A DNA stretch of 64,000 bases from Phorcus lineatus. Lineage: Eukaryota; Mollusca; Gastropoda; Trochida; Trochidae. Shown here piece by piece: positions 13,601 through 23,690 of the stretch. Location: the NCBI GenBank assembly GCA_921293015.1, contig OV121084.1, positions 46,473,864-46,537,863 on the forward strand, written 5' to 3'. The notes under the pieces were generated by a model. It was not told where the DNA came from and ran no database searches. It worked only from the letters and a program-made list of their open reading frames with translations. Each line of letters opens with the position of its first letter. The stretch's first letter is position 1. A program made the translations under genes and the position numbers.

Positions 13601-14549
13601 ATACGTTATGAACATGTCTCGATCTTTCAGGAAGGATTTCTTAACTCCCTAGACATTCCATTACGTATGACATTTACCATGACACTAAATCTGTTAATCA
13701 CCTTTCTTTTAGTCAGCTTTCTATCCACGGATAGTTACTGTGGATAGTTACCGTCGTAATGAGTGTTTGTCGCATTCTCTTTACTTCCTGCTATCGTATA
13801 ACACTGAAGACACGTTCTGCTGTCATTCAATAGTTCACAATTTCGTGTAACTATCGAACACATCAAGAATCGGATTATGTTAATCACTATTACTTGTTCA
13901 ATGACAGGTTGAATAACTTTGTTTCAAAAGAAATTTCAGACTCATTCCGGTAAATGTAGATAACATGTTTTTAAAAACTCTACTTATTTTACAAATATGC
14001 ATTCCGTTTGCAAGAATATATTTCATATTGTGTTATGGCAAAGCGTAATATATACAGATATATTAATGTGATGATTTTGGGAGAACAAGTTGAGTTTGTG
14101 TAATTGAACGTACAACTTCAACATCAAAAGTGTAACTATTGAATGTTTTTGTTTGTTTAAAAAAAGTACTCAAGATTTTTACACTATTCTTTATCCAGGT
14201 TATATATCAAATATATATTTAAAGTTTAAAGCAATTAATTACAACGTTGATTTGATACTTGCTGAAACAAACAACTGATGAACCTTTAGATACTTTAGGA
14301 CGAGATATAACTTGATACTTGTATACAGATTAAAACAATACGTTTGAAACGAGAAATGTTATTCAAATCGTTTGTGAGACAAATTAGATCTTCATCTAGT
14401 GTGAGATTAAATTCAGTTGTAGGTGTCGTTCAATAGGAGCATATAAAGTGTATTTGAAGATATTTGAATGTTCATTCAATGGAAAGCTTCCTATTTGTTT
14501 GATAATTTGAAATAATTTATTTGTATAATATGTGTTCCAGGATATTGGT
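10650..14549. other. Intergenic; simple-repeat end near 11.45 kb
   Basis: At 11335-11476 a pyrimidine-rich run leads to 'cacgttaaaccctgactcactcactcactca', an arrangement typical of molluscan repeat 3' ends (general knowledge, not verified here). A similar but weaker order (ctctgattcggctactcc, then acacgttcaatcc) occurs at 18312-18405. The segment 11585-11665 ('aacgctgctctcaagagtatttca...ataacgcggc') also looks like a decayed dispersed element. No gene was recognised. Confidence 0.35.
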
Positions 14550-14720
14550 ATGTCGTCGACTTACAAGCAGAGGCTTGTCGCTGTCTATGAAGGTCGGTCT
14601 CAGTCTGTGAGGACTGTCGATGTCGAAAGGCTAATTGTCGTTTGTAGTGCTCTTCACAATTTGCAAATCTTGTCGAGGTTGACTGACTTGTCGCCGTCTG
14701 CGAGGCTTGTCGCATTGGGA
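14550..14720 (+). repeat. GTCG-rich degenerate minisatellite, copy 1
   Basis: The words 'ggcttgtcg', 'gtcgaggttgactg' and 'cttgtcgccgtctgcgagg' recur with irregular spacing of roughly 40-50 bases. The same words return at 18085-18270. Both strands remain open here because the repeat lacks stop-forming words; the reading frames at 14491-14750 are therefore not treated as genes. Confidence 0.65.
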
Positions 14721-15768
14721 GGGCCGTTTACTGAGTGGGTTTTTTTATAGGGGGGAGGGTGCGCGGAGGATGCATTCATTCTGTCCGTGTGTGAGTCATA
14801 GAAATAACGCATTCTGAAGCTTTTGTTATAAAGCTTAATTGTTGAATCATAGTTTTTATTCAGTAAACGGTCTTAAAGCACTTGGCTTCAAGTAATCATA
14901 CATAACCTAAACCTTCATTACGTTGTATCTCGTAACATATCAGACAATTGCCTTTTAAAAAGCTTTCTTTACGTAACATTAGGTTGCAGCTACATCACAA
15001 AGTGCATCCATCTTAAGAATAATATTTCTCATGTTTTACTCTAAAATAGTGCCAATAAATGCAAAATAACATATGTCATCATAGAACACAGAATGGAACG
15101 GAGTAATGCTTAGCTGTCAATGGAACACATATTGTCATTTTTTCTAAGATACAACATTTACAATGAACACTTAAATCTTTTTAAATGTTTCTCACAGAGC
15201 TAGAAATTCCGTTAATGTCATTCTAAAAACCAGCATAAGGCTAATCCAATCCTCACTGCATATCAGAGTTCGACTTTAATCAAAGGTCCCAAAGAATCAG
15301 TGATCAGTGCATCCCAGCTAACATGTGATGCCTTAAAGTTTACATAACCACAAACATATTTCTCTATTTTCTTTAGAATATATGAATGTCTGATTATAAA
15401 ATGGTATAGTGCGTCAATGGTCGCTACTTAAATATGTTCAGTTTGGTAATGAAAGCCGTTTTTGAATGCCACTTTTGATGGACCGGTTAGATCTATCTCG
15501 CCACAAACCAGTGAATGCATGACTGGTCACACGCCCTATTTTTGACGTCATAAACAGAATCATTGCCTCGTGGTCTATACATCTATCGTATCATTATCAC
15601 ATGGAAAAAAACAATAATTAACGATTTTATGAAAATATTTTTGACTCAGTTAGATAAATCATTTGACGGTGTAACACTATTAAACGTTTGGTGTAAGAAA
15701 GATATCAACATCAATGGTAATTAAACAATTATTTAAGGTGGTATTTCATTTGAAATAATGATCCACCA
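14721..15768. other. Intergenic, nothing recognised
   Basis: AT-rich DNA without an open frame, RNA-like structure or repeat that could be identified by eye. Confidence 0.4.
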
Positions 15769-15776
15769 TTCTGTAC
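15769..15776. repeat. Left target-site duplication of the MULE
   Basis: The 8-mer TTCTGTAC lies directly outside the left inverted repeat and recurs at 17226-17233 directly outside the right one. With one neighbouring base the copies read ATTCTGTAC and CTTCTGTAC. Duplications of 8-10 bp are usual for Mutator-like elements. Confidence 0.7.
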
Positions 15777-17225
15777 GATTATACCCCAAAACCCCTACAT
15801 CCCATTACCCCTACAGTTTGCTAAAACAGCACAGACAGTTACCTATTTGGATTAATGGACTCACCCTAACAGGTGATTAATGGTAGAGTAGAAGTGGCAG
15901 TGTTGAGCGGCTGTGGTGAAGAGATTACGGGGATTACATTGAAAAAATTGTTTATGAATTAAAGGAAGGAAAATAACAAAGTGAGAAGGAAACATTTTCC
16001 AAACACAGAAACAGCAGTCAAATAAATGTTGGAATTTAACAAAATACTGAGATTAGACGATTTTACAGTGGAGATGGTGTTGTTTAGTTAAAAGGTTCTT
16101 CATGCAAACAAAACATCTTGTCTCAGAGACGCTATACATGGATGGAACATTCACAGCCTGCCCTGGACTATGCAATCAAGTTTACATCATCCATGCTAGA
16201 CACATCAACACGACATACCCCCTCATCTTTGCCTTACTTCCTGACCGTCAGACCAACACCTACACCAGACTCTTCAGACTACTCAAAGATGAAGTTCATC
16301 AGAGACTTGACCGACCGCTCATCCCAACGTGTGTGCAGACAGACTTTGAACTTGCTGCTATTCGTGCTGTCCAGGCTGAGTTCCCCACTGCTGGTGTGAA
16401 AGGATGCTTCTTTCACTACTGTCAGGCGATATGGAGGAAAACCCAGGATCTAGGACTTGCTGTCGCATACCGAGATGACCCTGGAGTCCGCAAGTGGATA
16501 CGACGAGCAGCTGGCTTGCCGCTTTTGCCACAGAACAAGATCCAGGATATGTGGGTTACTGCCATGGACAGTACGCCAAAAGTCCCGGGAGCAGCCACCT
16601 TCAACGATTACGTCGTCACCACCTGGGTTGAACGATGCCCGTTTCCCTCTACCTCTTTTGAACCATCACACTACTACAGGACCGAGAACAAACAACAACC
16701 TGGAAGGATTCCACAACAGACTGAACCGAGGGCTCCCACATCGTCATCCTAACATCTACAGGTTCGTAGAAGTGATCAAGAAGGTGGAACAGGGAGAGCG
16801 ATCAAGGATTGCCCAGCTTGACTTTGGAGCAGCCCCGAGAAGCAGGAAGAGGGTTTATAGGGAGGTGGAGAATCGTCTTTATCACCTCAAGGACGAACTC
16901 AAACGCGATGAGAAGTCACCACTACAATTCCTCGACGCTGTTGGCCATCTGCTTAAACTGGGATGAAGGGAACATTGCGACTTGTTAATCTGGATTGTTT
17001 GGAAATGTTCGTTGTGCATGTATGTACATATGTAAATAATAAGAAAGTAAATAAGTAAACGAAAATAAACCATTCATTAAACCTTTCAATGTTTTCTGTG
17101 TTCAGTCTGGGTGAATCCATTGTGTTGCAAGATGTAACAAACTAAAGATTAGCAGTGCAGTGGACCATAAACTTGTTTTGGTAAGCTGTAGGGGTAATGG
17201 GGTGTAGGGGTTATCGGGGACTACC
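15777..17225 (+). mobile_element. Mutator-like (MULE) DNA transposon with 52-bp inverted repeats
   Basis: The left end 15777-15828 and the reverse complement of the right end 17174-17225 align without gaps over 52 bases, with about ten mismatches. The core ACCCCTACA(T/C)CCCATTACC is almost identical. The element is 1.45 kb, short for an autonomous MULE. It contains a frameshifted transposase and little else. The 8-bp flanking duplications mark the exact borders. The divergence between the inverted repeats and the broken frame indicate that this copy no longer moves by itself. Confidence 0.85.
16057..16966 (+). pseudogene. MULE-type transposase, frameshifted
   Basis: This is a remnant of the transposase that would cut and paste the element. 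The first part (ATG at 16102, frame open back to the stop at 16054) shows 'YMDGTF' with the first catalytic Asp at residue 14, 'CVQTDFE' with the second Asp at residue 81, and the 'GCFFHYCQAIWRK' C/H block around residues 101-113. The order fits the MULE transposase domain. Around 16625-16640 the frame slips. The second frame carries the C-terminal signature 'RTNNNLEGFHNRLNR' and continues to a stop at 16964-16966. Compared with the family, the N-terminal DNA-binding part is missing. One single-base indel and the missing N terminus make it a pseudogene. Its GC content is clearly above the flanking DNA. Confidence 0.85.
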
Positions 17226-17233
17226 TTCTGTAC
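17226..17233. repeat. Right target-site duplication of the MULE
   Basis: TTCTGTAC, the same 8-mer as at 15769-15776, directly follows the right inverted repeat. Confidence 0.7.
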
Positions 17234-18041
17234 AGTCTGTTTATTACGTCACAGCTGCATGAAGTTTATGGCTCCCATCTCAGGTGGGTTTTTCACATCG
17301 GATAAATTCGCTGTCCAAAAGAAAGGCCAATTAAAGTTGTTAATTGGACAAACTAAAAAAATCAAGCCCAGTTCTTATTTTGTTGAAAAATCTATGAACA
17401 ATAATTGAAAAGTGACAAAGTCGAGGTTAGCGGTTGTTTAATGAGTTTCTCTTGGAGGCTGTTATAAGCTTTTATTCTCTTTAGGTCCACCATTTTTAAA
17501 TGTCACTTTCGGGAAATGAAAAAGACATTATGCGTTTATTTATATTCAGCAATGGACAATTCATATAAAAAAAACAAGTTAAAGATCAATAGCTCCAGAA
17601 CGCTTTCAATGTCTTTGTTAAATACCAAAAATAGACTTATAAAGCCAAACACATTTTAATAAGTGTTAAATTAGCATTAAATGGTCGTAGTGTTTCAATT
17701 TTTGGAACGCCTTATTTCTCACCCCAATATGTGCACTACGTTCAAATTACCAGATGCACACATAGCTCCAGATAGTATTTCTAAAGTATCACTGGCGCAT
17801 ATATACTGAATAAATAATAATTCGATTGATAATGTTAGTTATGAATCCGTTATAGGGAACAATGGAAAGCATCAATAGAATAATAGTAACTTAAAATAAT
17901 TACGTACCGCTCTAAAGTTCCAAATTTAGAATGACCCAATTCCTACTATCGGTTTGAACATGCAAATGAAAGTAATTGTTTCCTAATTAACCTGCAATAG
18001 GTTTCTCTATTTGGATGATTTTTAGATGGAGGGGCCCGCCG
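17234..18041. other. Intergenic, nothing recognised
   Basis: AT-rich DNA without coding or repeat signal that could be identified. Confidence 0.4.
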
Positions 18042-18042
18042 C

Positions 18043-18069
<27 letters not shown>
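18042..18069. repeat. Poly-C run
   Basis: There are 28 consecutive C, preceded by 'ggggcccgccg' and followed by 'tgttcctacgcctatggcg'. Homopolymers of this length are prone to assembly length error. The reading frame across it (poly-Gly on the minus strand) is an artefact. Confidence 0.9.
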
Positions 18070-18074
<5 letters not shown>

Positions 18075-18084
18075 CTACGCCTAT

Positions 18085-18270
18085 GGCGTGGCTTGTCGAG
18101 GTTCACTGGCTTTTCTCTGTCTGCTACTCCCGCACCGTTCAGTGGCTTGTTGCTGTCAGTGAGGCTTGTCAACGTTTAGTGGCTTGTCGCCGTCTGTGAA
18201 GCTCTTCGCCATCTGCGTCGTCGAAACTGAGTGGCTTATCGACATCTGCTAAGCTTGTCAAGGTTGATTG
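18085..18270 (+). repeat. GTCG-rich degenerate minisatellite, copy 2
   Basis: 'ggcttgtcgaggttcactggctt', 'ggcttgtcgccgtctgtgaag' and 'gcttgtcaaggttgattga' are variants of the words seen at 14550-14720. The period is irregular, about 40-50 bases. It is read here as an old tandem array or an internal part of a transposable element. Confidence 0.65.
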
Positions 18271-19328
18271 ACCGACTTTGGCTTTTCAACTGTCTGTTCC
18301 CCCCGCCTTTCCATCCCTCTTCTCTCTGATTCGGCTACTCCTTTTGAACGATCTTCATCGACGTTATGAATATACGAAAAAATGTTGAAGACACGTTCAA
18401 TCCTATATTCACTTTATAGAAAGTTCAAACTCGATCATTTTTTATTCATTTAGGACTGATGGGAATTATGATTAGAAACGTGTAGAAACTTTATGGCAAC
18501 ACTCCCTATTCCTTTTTCTCTATTTACATTACATGAAGTTATCTTTTGCGATTGAAAAACGCCCTGATCAATGAATTGCTCCAAGAGCCAGACAAGAGGT
18601 TACCATAAAGATTTAATCATGAAGAGATATTGAAGTTTAATTCATGGAATGTGTTTTTCTGCTCGACCATATCATATTCATGGGTTTAATTTGTTTAGGG
18701 ATCACAACAGTTAGATAAGTTGGTTTAAATCCACACTCTGCATCATCTTCTTCGGTCAATGAAGTCATTTCCTTTCTGTCTCGTATTTTCTGGTTGTTTC
18801 TTTTACTGAAAATTATCAAAAATCCCTATGTTTCGAAAACTCGTCAAACCATTTTGAAAGAAGTTTCAGTTTTCTTTAACAATTTTGCATTAAAAGTTAA
18901 ATTTCTATAACATATATTCATGTTTTTTGCTGCTAGTATAAACAATTCCACAATTTACATCTTAAATGTTTTAACTGTTTATTCAATTTAAACTTTATAT
19001 TAGGTAGAAATTGTTCAAATAAGATTTTTTTTAAAATTGTATTTTGCATCATCATAAATATAGCAAATGTAATGAGTTAAAATGGAAATATTATGAAATT
19101 TGGAAATAGATTCATTCTTAAAAGATGTATCGGAAATGTGTACATGGGAAATGACCAACGTTGATAAAATACCTTGAAATTACTTTCATTGGTTATAGAA
19201 CTGTGATAAAATGAAGTCAAGATTTTAGACATTTATGAATGTGACAGCCTTACTCCCATACGCTCTGTAATAAAAGTAAATTTATATAGATCCAACCACA
19301 AAGGCCAGGTAAGAATTCTTTGAGTCAT
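18271..19328. other. Intergenic, nothing recognised
   Basis: AT-rich DNA. A pyrimidine-rich stretch at 18297-18345 resembles one at 11340-11400; otherwise no feature was found. Confidence 0.35.
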
Positions 19329-19545
19329 ACACTTTCTATATTATATGGAAATAAAGCGACAGTAAAAGCACTCGTGTTAAGGTTTAAGTTAAAAATCATT
19401 TAATAAAATTCCACGTGAAAGTAGTTTTTCAGGGCAAAGAGAACAATTTAGATACGAATTTTTAGATACGACGGTTCATTTTGTGTAAATATGCTTGCCA
19501 TGTCAAAACTAGAGTATTCTCAGGCACAATCTGATATAAACGAGA
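19329..19545 (+). repeat. Long direct repeat, left copy (217 bp)
   Basis: Almost identical to 22016-22219. The only sizeable difference is 13 extra bases here, from a local duplication of 'ttagatacga'. Substitutions are very few (for example taaatatg against taaacatg). The ends do not look like LTR ends (no TG...CA). Confidence 0.9.
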
Positions 19546-20130
19546 GATATGAACTAGTTCTCCTGTGACAAGATCATCTCTCCTTTGAACGATATAACAT
19601 TGCTACTGTATTGCCTGGGGAGAAGATTCTATTACCAAAGAAACGTGGTTTGAGGCCTAATGGTGATGAATTATACCAGTGACCTTAACAATATATAGTG
19701 TCAAAACTGTCAAGATTAATTGCTGCTCATGACAGGACTCTATACAAAATCAATAAGGAGAGTAAGAGCTCCGTGCCCTTACACTTTTAGGACAAATAGT
19801 AGAGTGTTCTTCTACAAGTCAAAATTTGACACATCATTGAAGATGTAAATTTTATTACTGTTTATGACAGATTGTATACGTAAAGTTAATTACTGTTTAT
19901 GACAGAATACAAAACGAACCAAAAAACAATTTGAATATACTTGGGCAGTTGTGACATTTCTCATGTATTAAGGTACTCATTGTAACATATTAACATATTA
20001 AAGATGTAAATACTTCTATTATGCAATATCTATGATTGATATGACATAATATTCCTGACATTTATGAATTAGTATATTTAAAGCTATTCAGTATCCAGTC
20101 GAGACTCAGTCTGAAACCCATTTGTATTTG
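19546..20130. other. Interior between the long direct repeats, left part
   Basis: A 35-bp word beginning 'ttactgtttatgacag' is present at 19855 and 19890, with a weaker third copy near 19720. No coding region was found. Confidence 0.4.
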
Positions 20131-20985
20131 AACCAATGACTCTAGAGAGCTGAAAAGTTGTGTGTAGACTTCTTGGGCAATGGGGATTCTAAATTGTAGA
20201 TTTTGTGACCCCATGACCCCAAATGAGGTCAGAGGGGTCAAAACATGAAAAACCTATTTTAATCTTCTTCTCCAGTTCCAAAAGGTCCAGAGAGCTGAAT
20301 AGTTGTGTGTAGACTCCTTGGGCACTGGAGATTCTAAATTGTAGGTTTGGTGACCCCATGACCCCAAATGGGGTCACAGGGGTCAAAACCTGAAAAACCT
20401 ATTTTCATCTTCTTCTCCAGTTCCAAAAGGTCTAGAGAGCTAAAAAGGTGTGTGTAGACTCCTTGGCCAATGGGGATTCTTAATTGTAGGTTTGGTGACC
20501 CCATGACCCCAAATGGGGTCATAGGGGTCAAAACCTAAAAAACCTAATTTCATCTTTTCCCCTAGTTCCAAAAGGTCTAGAGAGCTGAAAAGGTGTGTGT
20601 AGACTCCTTGGCCAACGGGGATTCTAAATTGTAGGTTTGGTGACCCCATGACCTCAAATGGGGTCACAGGGGTAAAAACCTAAAAACCTAATTTCATCTT
20701 TTTCCCTAGTTGGAAAAGGTCTAGAGAGCTGAAAAATTGTGTGAAGACTCCTTGGACACTGGGGATTCTAAATTGTAGGTTTGGTGACCACTTCACCCCA
20801 AATGGGGTCACAGGGGTCAAAACCTTAAAATCCTACTTTCATCTTCTTTTCCAGTTCCAAAAGGTCTTGATAGCTTAATAGTTGTGTGTAGACTCCTTGG
20901 ACAATGGGGATTCTGAATTGTATGTTCGGTGACCCCTTGACCCCAAATGGGCAATGGGCCTTCTTTATTTGATTGTGAATAACTT
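20131..20985. repeat. 145-bp satellite array, six units
   Basis: The word 'tctagagagctgaa' (or a variant) starts at 20141, 20286, 20431, 20576, 20720 and 20865, spacings of 145, 145, 145, 144 and 145. Each unit also holds 'gtgtgtagactccttgg', 'ggattctaaattgtagg' and a block with TGACCCC and GGGGTCA. The last unit is followed by an unrelated insertion of about 75 bp and a degenerate end near 21084. Since 145 is not a multiple of three, the repeating minus-strand frames here are by-products. Confidence 0.92.
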
Positions 20986-22015
20986 TTAACAAAGTTACCC
21001 GTCTCGGACGTTGGGACAGGCTATCTTTCCTACACTGCCCATGACCCCATGGTCTAAACCCAAACACCTATTTCTATCAAAAGTCTGATGAGCTACAGAG
21101 CCCATGGCTCTATTTTTACATTACTTCACAATCGTTTTCAGGTTACATTTAGAAATATCTGATTGTGCTTTCAGAAACTTACCGTTTACGAAAATTTGTG
21201 TTGGCCATCTCTTTTTTTCTCTGCCATTAATTTTACATGGTATTAAGACTACCTTTGGTTTTGTTTGATACATTGAAATATATTTGAGGAGTTGAGCTTA
21301 AATATTTGTATTCTTTATATCCTTTGCTTGAAGCAACACGTGTTATTTTCAGTCAACAAATATTAGATTCTTATTTCAATGAAAAATAAATATCATAGTG
21401 AATATTTTATAACCGATTTGCACATGAAAATTTATCATCATGCATCTGATTACAACATTGGGCTTATGGTTTAGAGTACTGACGTAAGATAAGGCAACCT
21501 AAAATTTCTGAAAAATACAAATTGACTAGAATATCTTAGAACAATGTTTAGTAAATGATTACTTCAATTTTGCAAGATTTCCATGAAACTATTCAAATAT
21601 ATTGTCTATGTCTAGTTTTAAGAATGCAGCCTTTAAAGGAAAACTTCGTCGAAAAAACAGCTTCATTGCAATAGTTTGCATGAATACAAATAAATTCAAC
21701 TATTTAGAAAATCTTATGTTTTCTTTCAAATGGTCTTCGACTGAGACACTTGATGAGTTGTTATATTAATTTTTGTACGTGCTATGCCTTCAGAAAAGAA
21801 TTCTAATTTTCTGTACGTGCTATGCCTTCAGAAAAGAATTCAAATGATTTGTTTTTTAGTTTGTATCAAATTAATTTTAGACATCCCTATATGTCTATAT
21901 ACATTTATTTTACTCAACTACTACTTATATCCTTTGTAATAACAAACAGATCATTTTGTTACAAAGTTGATTAAGTGTTGACGCTTTTAGCTGCCACATG
22001 CAGATAATTTAAGAG
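20986..22015. other. Interior between the long direct repeats, right part
   Basis: A 38-bp tandem duplication starts at 21774 and 21812 ('tgtacgtgctatgccttcag'). The remainder is AT-rich and unassigned. Confidence 0.45.
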
Positions 22016-22219
22016 ACACTTTCTATATTATATGGAAATAAAGCGACAGTAAAAGCACTCGTGTTAAGGTTTAAGTTAAAAATCATTTAATAAAATTCCA
22101 CGTGAAAGTAGTTTTTCAGGGCAAAGAGAACAATTTTAGATACGACGGTTCATTTTGTGTAAACATGCTTGCCATGTCAAAACTAGAGTATTCTCAGGCA
22201 CAATCTGATATAAACGAGA
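22016..22219 (+). repeat. Long direct repeat, right copy (204 bp)
   Basis: Partner of 19329-19545 in the same orientation. After 'aaacgaga' the sequences diverge abruptly, as they do before 'acactttctat', so both borders are sharp. Confidence 0.9.
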
Positions 22220-23314
22220 TAACAATAAGATAACAACAGATAATCTAAGAGACTTATTATTTTGTAAAATGAATGTGTGTCTTGAACAGCATTATTAAAC
22301 TAAAGCTAGTTAATTGTCTGGAGATGAGAAGAGAACGTCATACTTTATTTGTGTAAGGACTACATGGTTGTCTTGGGAATTTCGTGACTGTTAATGGAAG
22401 GAGGTGCCACCATCTAGTCTGGTAGAAACCATCTGCACTCATGTCATTTCTCATCTGCACGGAAGTACCATATAATAACTATACAGGGTTAATGGGATGT
22501 AATTGCTCATCTTAAGATGAATATTTACAATTCTACACACAACCTCCTTAGTCTTGATTCTGCTACTCAAATATATTTGCTATTACTACAGACGTATGAT
22601 TTTTAGACCTATAAGAGTCAAAAATCACATCTGTCTTTATGTGTTTGGCACATATTCGGTATGTGGCAAGACTCTATCCCAGAACGGTACTCTTGTAGCG
22701 AAGTTGTGATGTATGTCCTCATGGTGGCCTTGCTATGTGGTAAGCGTACGCGTTATTCCATTCACATGGATTTGATAAGCGTGATGTAGCTCTGGAAAAG
22801 AAAGCCAAAGTCATAGGCTGTCGCTGAGAATTTACCTGATAATTTCCTATCGTTGTTTCCTTGCAGTCTCATTGATTTCAGGTTTCAACAAACTGGAAAT
22901 GAATTTGTCATGACATTTTTCGAATTATTTGAAAGAAGATAAATTGAATCTGTCTGTGTGAAAGAAATCACACTTTTAACGGAAACCACATAAGATACAA
23001 CAAAAGGAAACACAGTTGATCTATATTTCTAATATTTCCTAATGATTTGCAAACGCTTTAGTAAATTGTTATTGCATCATTGAATCTGTTTGGGAACGAC
23101 TGTTTGGTATTTGATAACGGTTAAAGGGACTGATTACTCATGTGACACTGATAGGGATTAAGACTGATAGATAAGTGTCATTTCGTTCCATCGCTGTAGG
23201 TGGGTATCATGCATATGTACCTTACTCTTGAGATAAACAGTTCTAAAAGTCATGGGACAGTAACCATTAAATTCCAATTTCACAATATATAAACTTTATA
23301 GGTAAGAATGCAAA
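22220..23314. other. Intergenic, nothing recognised
   Basis: No convincing exon, RNA gene or repeat was seen. Confidence 0.4.
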
Positions 23315-23690
23315 AGCCATTAGACCTAGCTCATTGAAACTTGGTATATACAATCATCATGTGAAGTAGTGATTTTTGAACTTATGAATTTTTCAGAATT
23401 TTTAAAAAGTGCTGTTTCCATGGAAACACAATTAAGAATTTCGTTTTCGGTCTAAAAAAAGGAGACCTAGCTCATTGAAACTTGATATATGCAAGAATCA
23501 TCATGTGAACTGGGTTTTTCAATTTCTTGTTACATTTCTTTTGGTCATTTCCTTGGAAACACAACCTAAAATTGTTCTGGCTTAGTTCATTGAAACGTGG
23601 TACATGGAACAATTATCATGTGAAGGGGTGCATTTTTGAATTTTAACTTCTTCAGATTTTTTGGGAGGCTGTTTCTATGCACATGTCACA
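23315..23690 (+). repeat. Tandem repeat of three diverged ~115-140-bp units
   Basis: The phrase 'agacctagctcattgaaact' and then 'atcatcatgtgaa' starts at about 23321 and 23463, with a diverged third copy 'cttagttcattgaaacg' at 23580. Each unit ends near a 'gtttcc...ggaaacac'-like motif; in unit 1 it is the perfect 14-bp palindrome GTTTCCATGGAAAC (23414-23427). No protein frame runs through all three units. Confidence 0.8.

Noticed and set aside
17987..18172. Minus-strand Gly-rich frame
   Set aside because: The Gly stretch is the poly-C run; no other coding evidence.
20189..21067. Four overlapping minus-strand frames with the same peptide motif (GVMGSPNLQFRI...)
   Set aside because: They are products of the 145-bp satellite; the period is not a multiple of three, so no continuous repeat protein exists.
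19329..22219. LTR retrotransposon
   Set aside because: The direct repeats lack TG...CA ends, and no primer-binding site, gag or pol was found between them.
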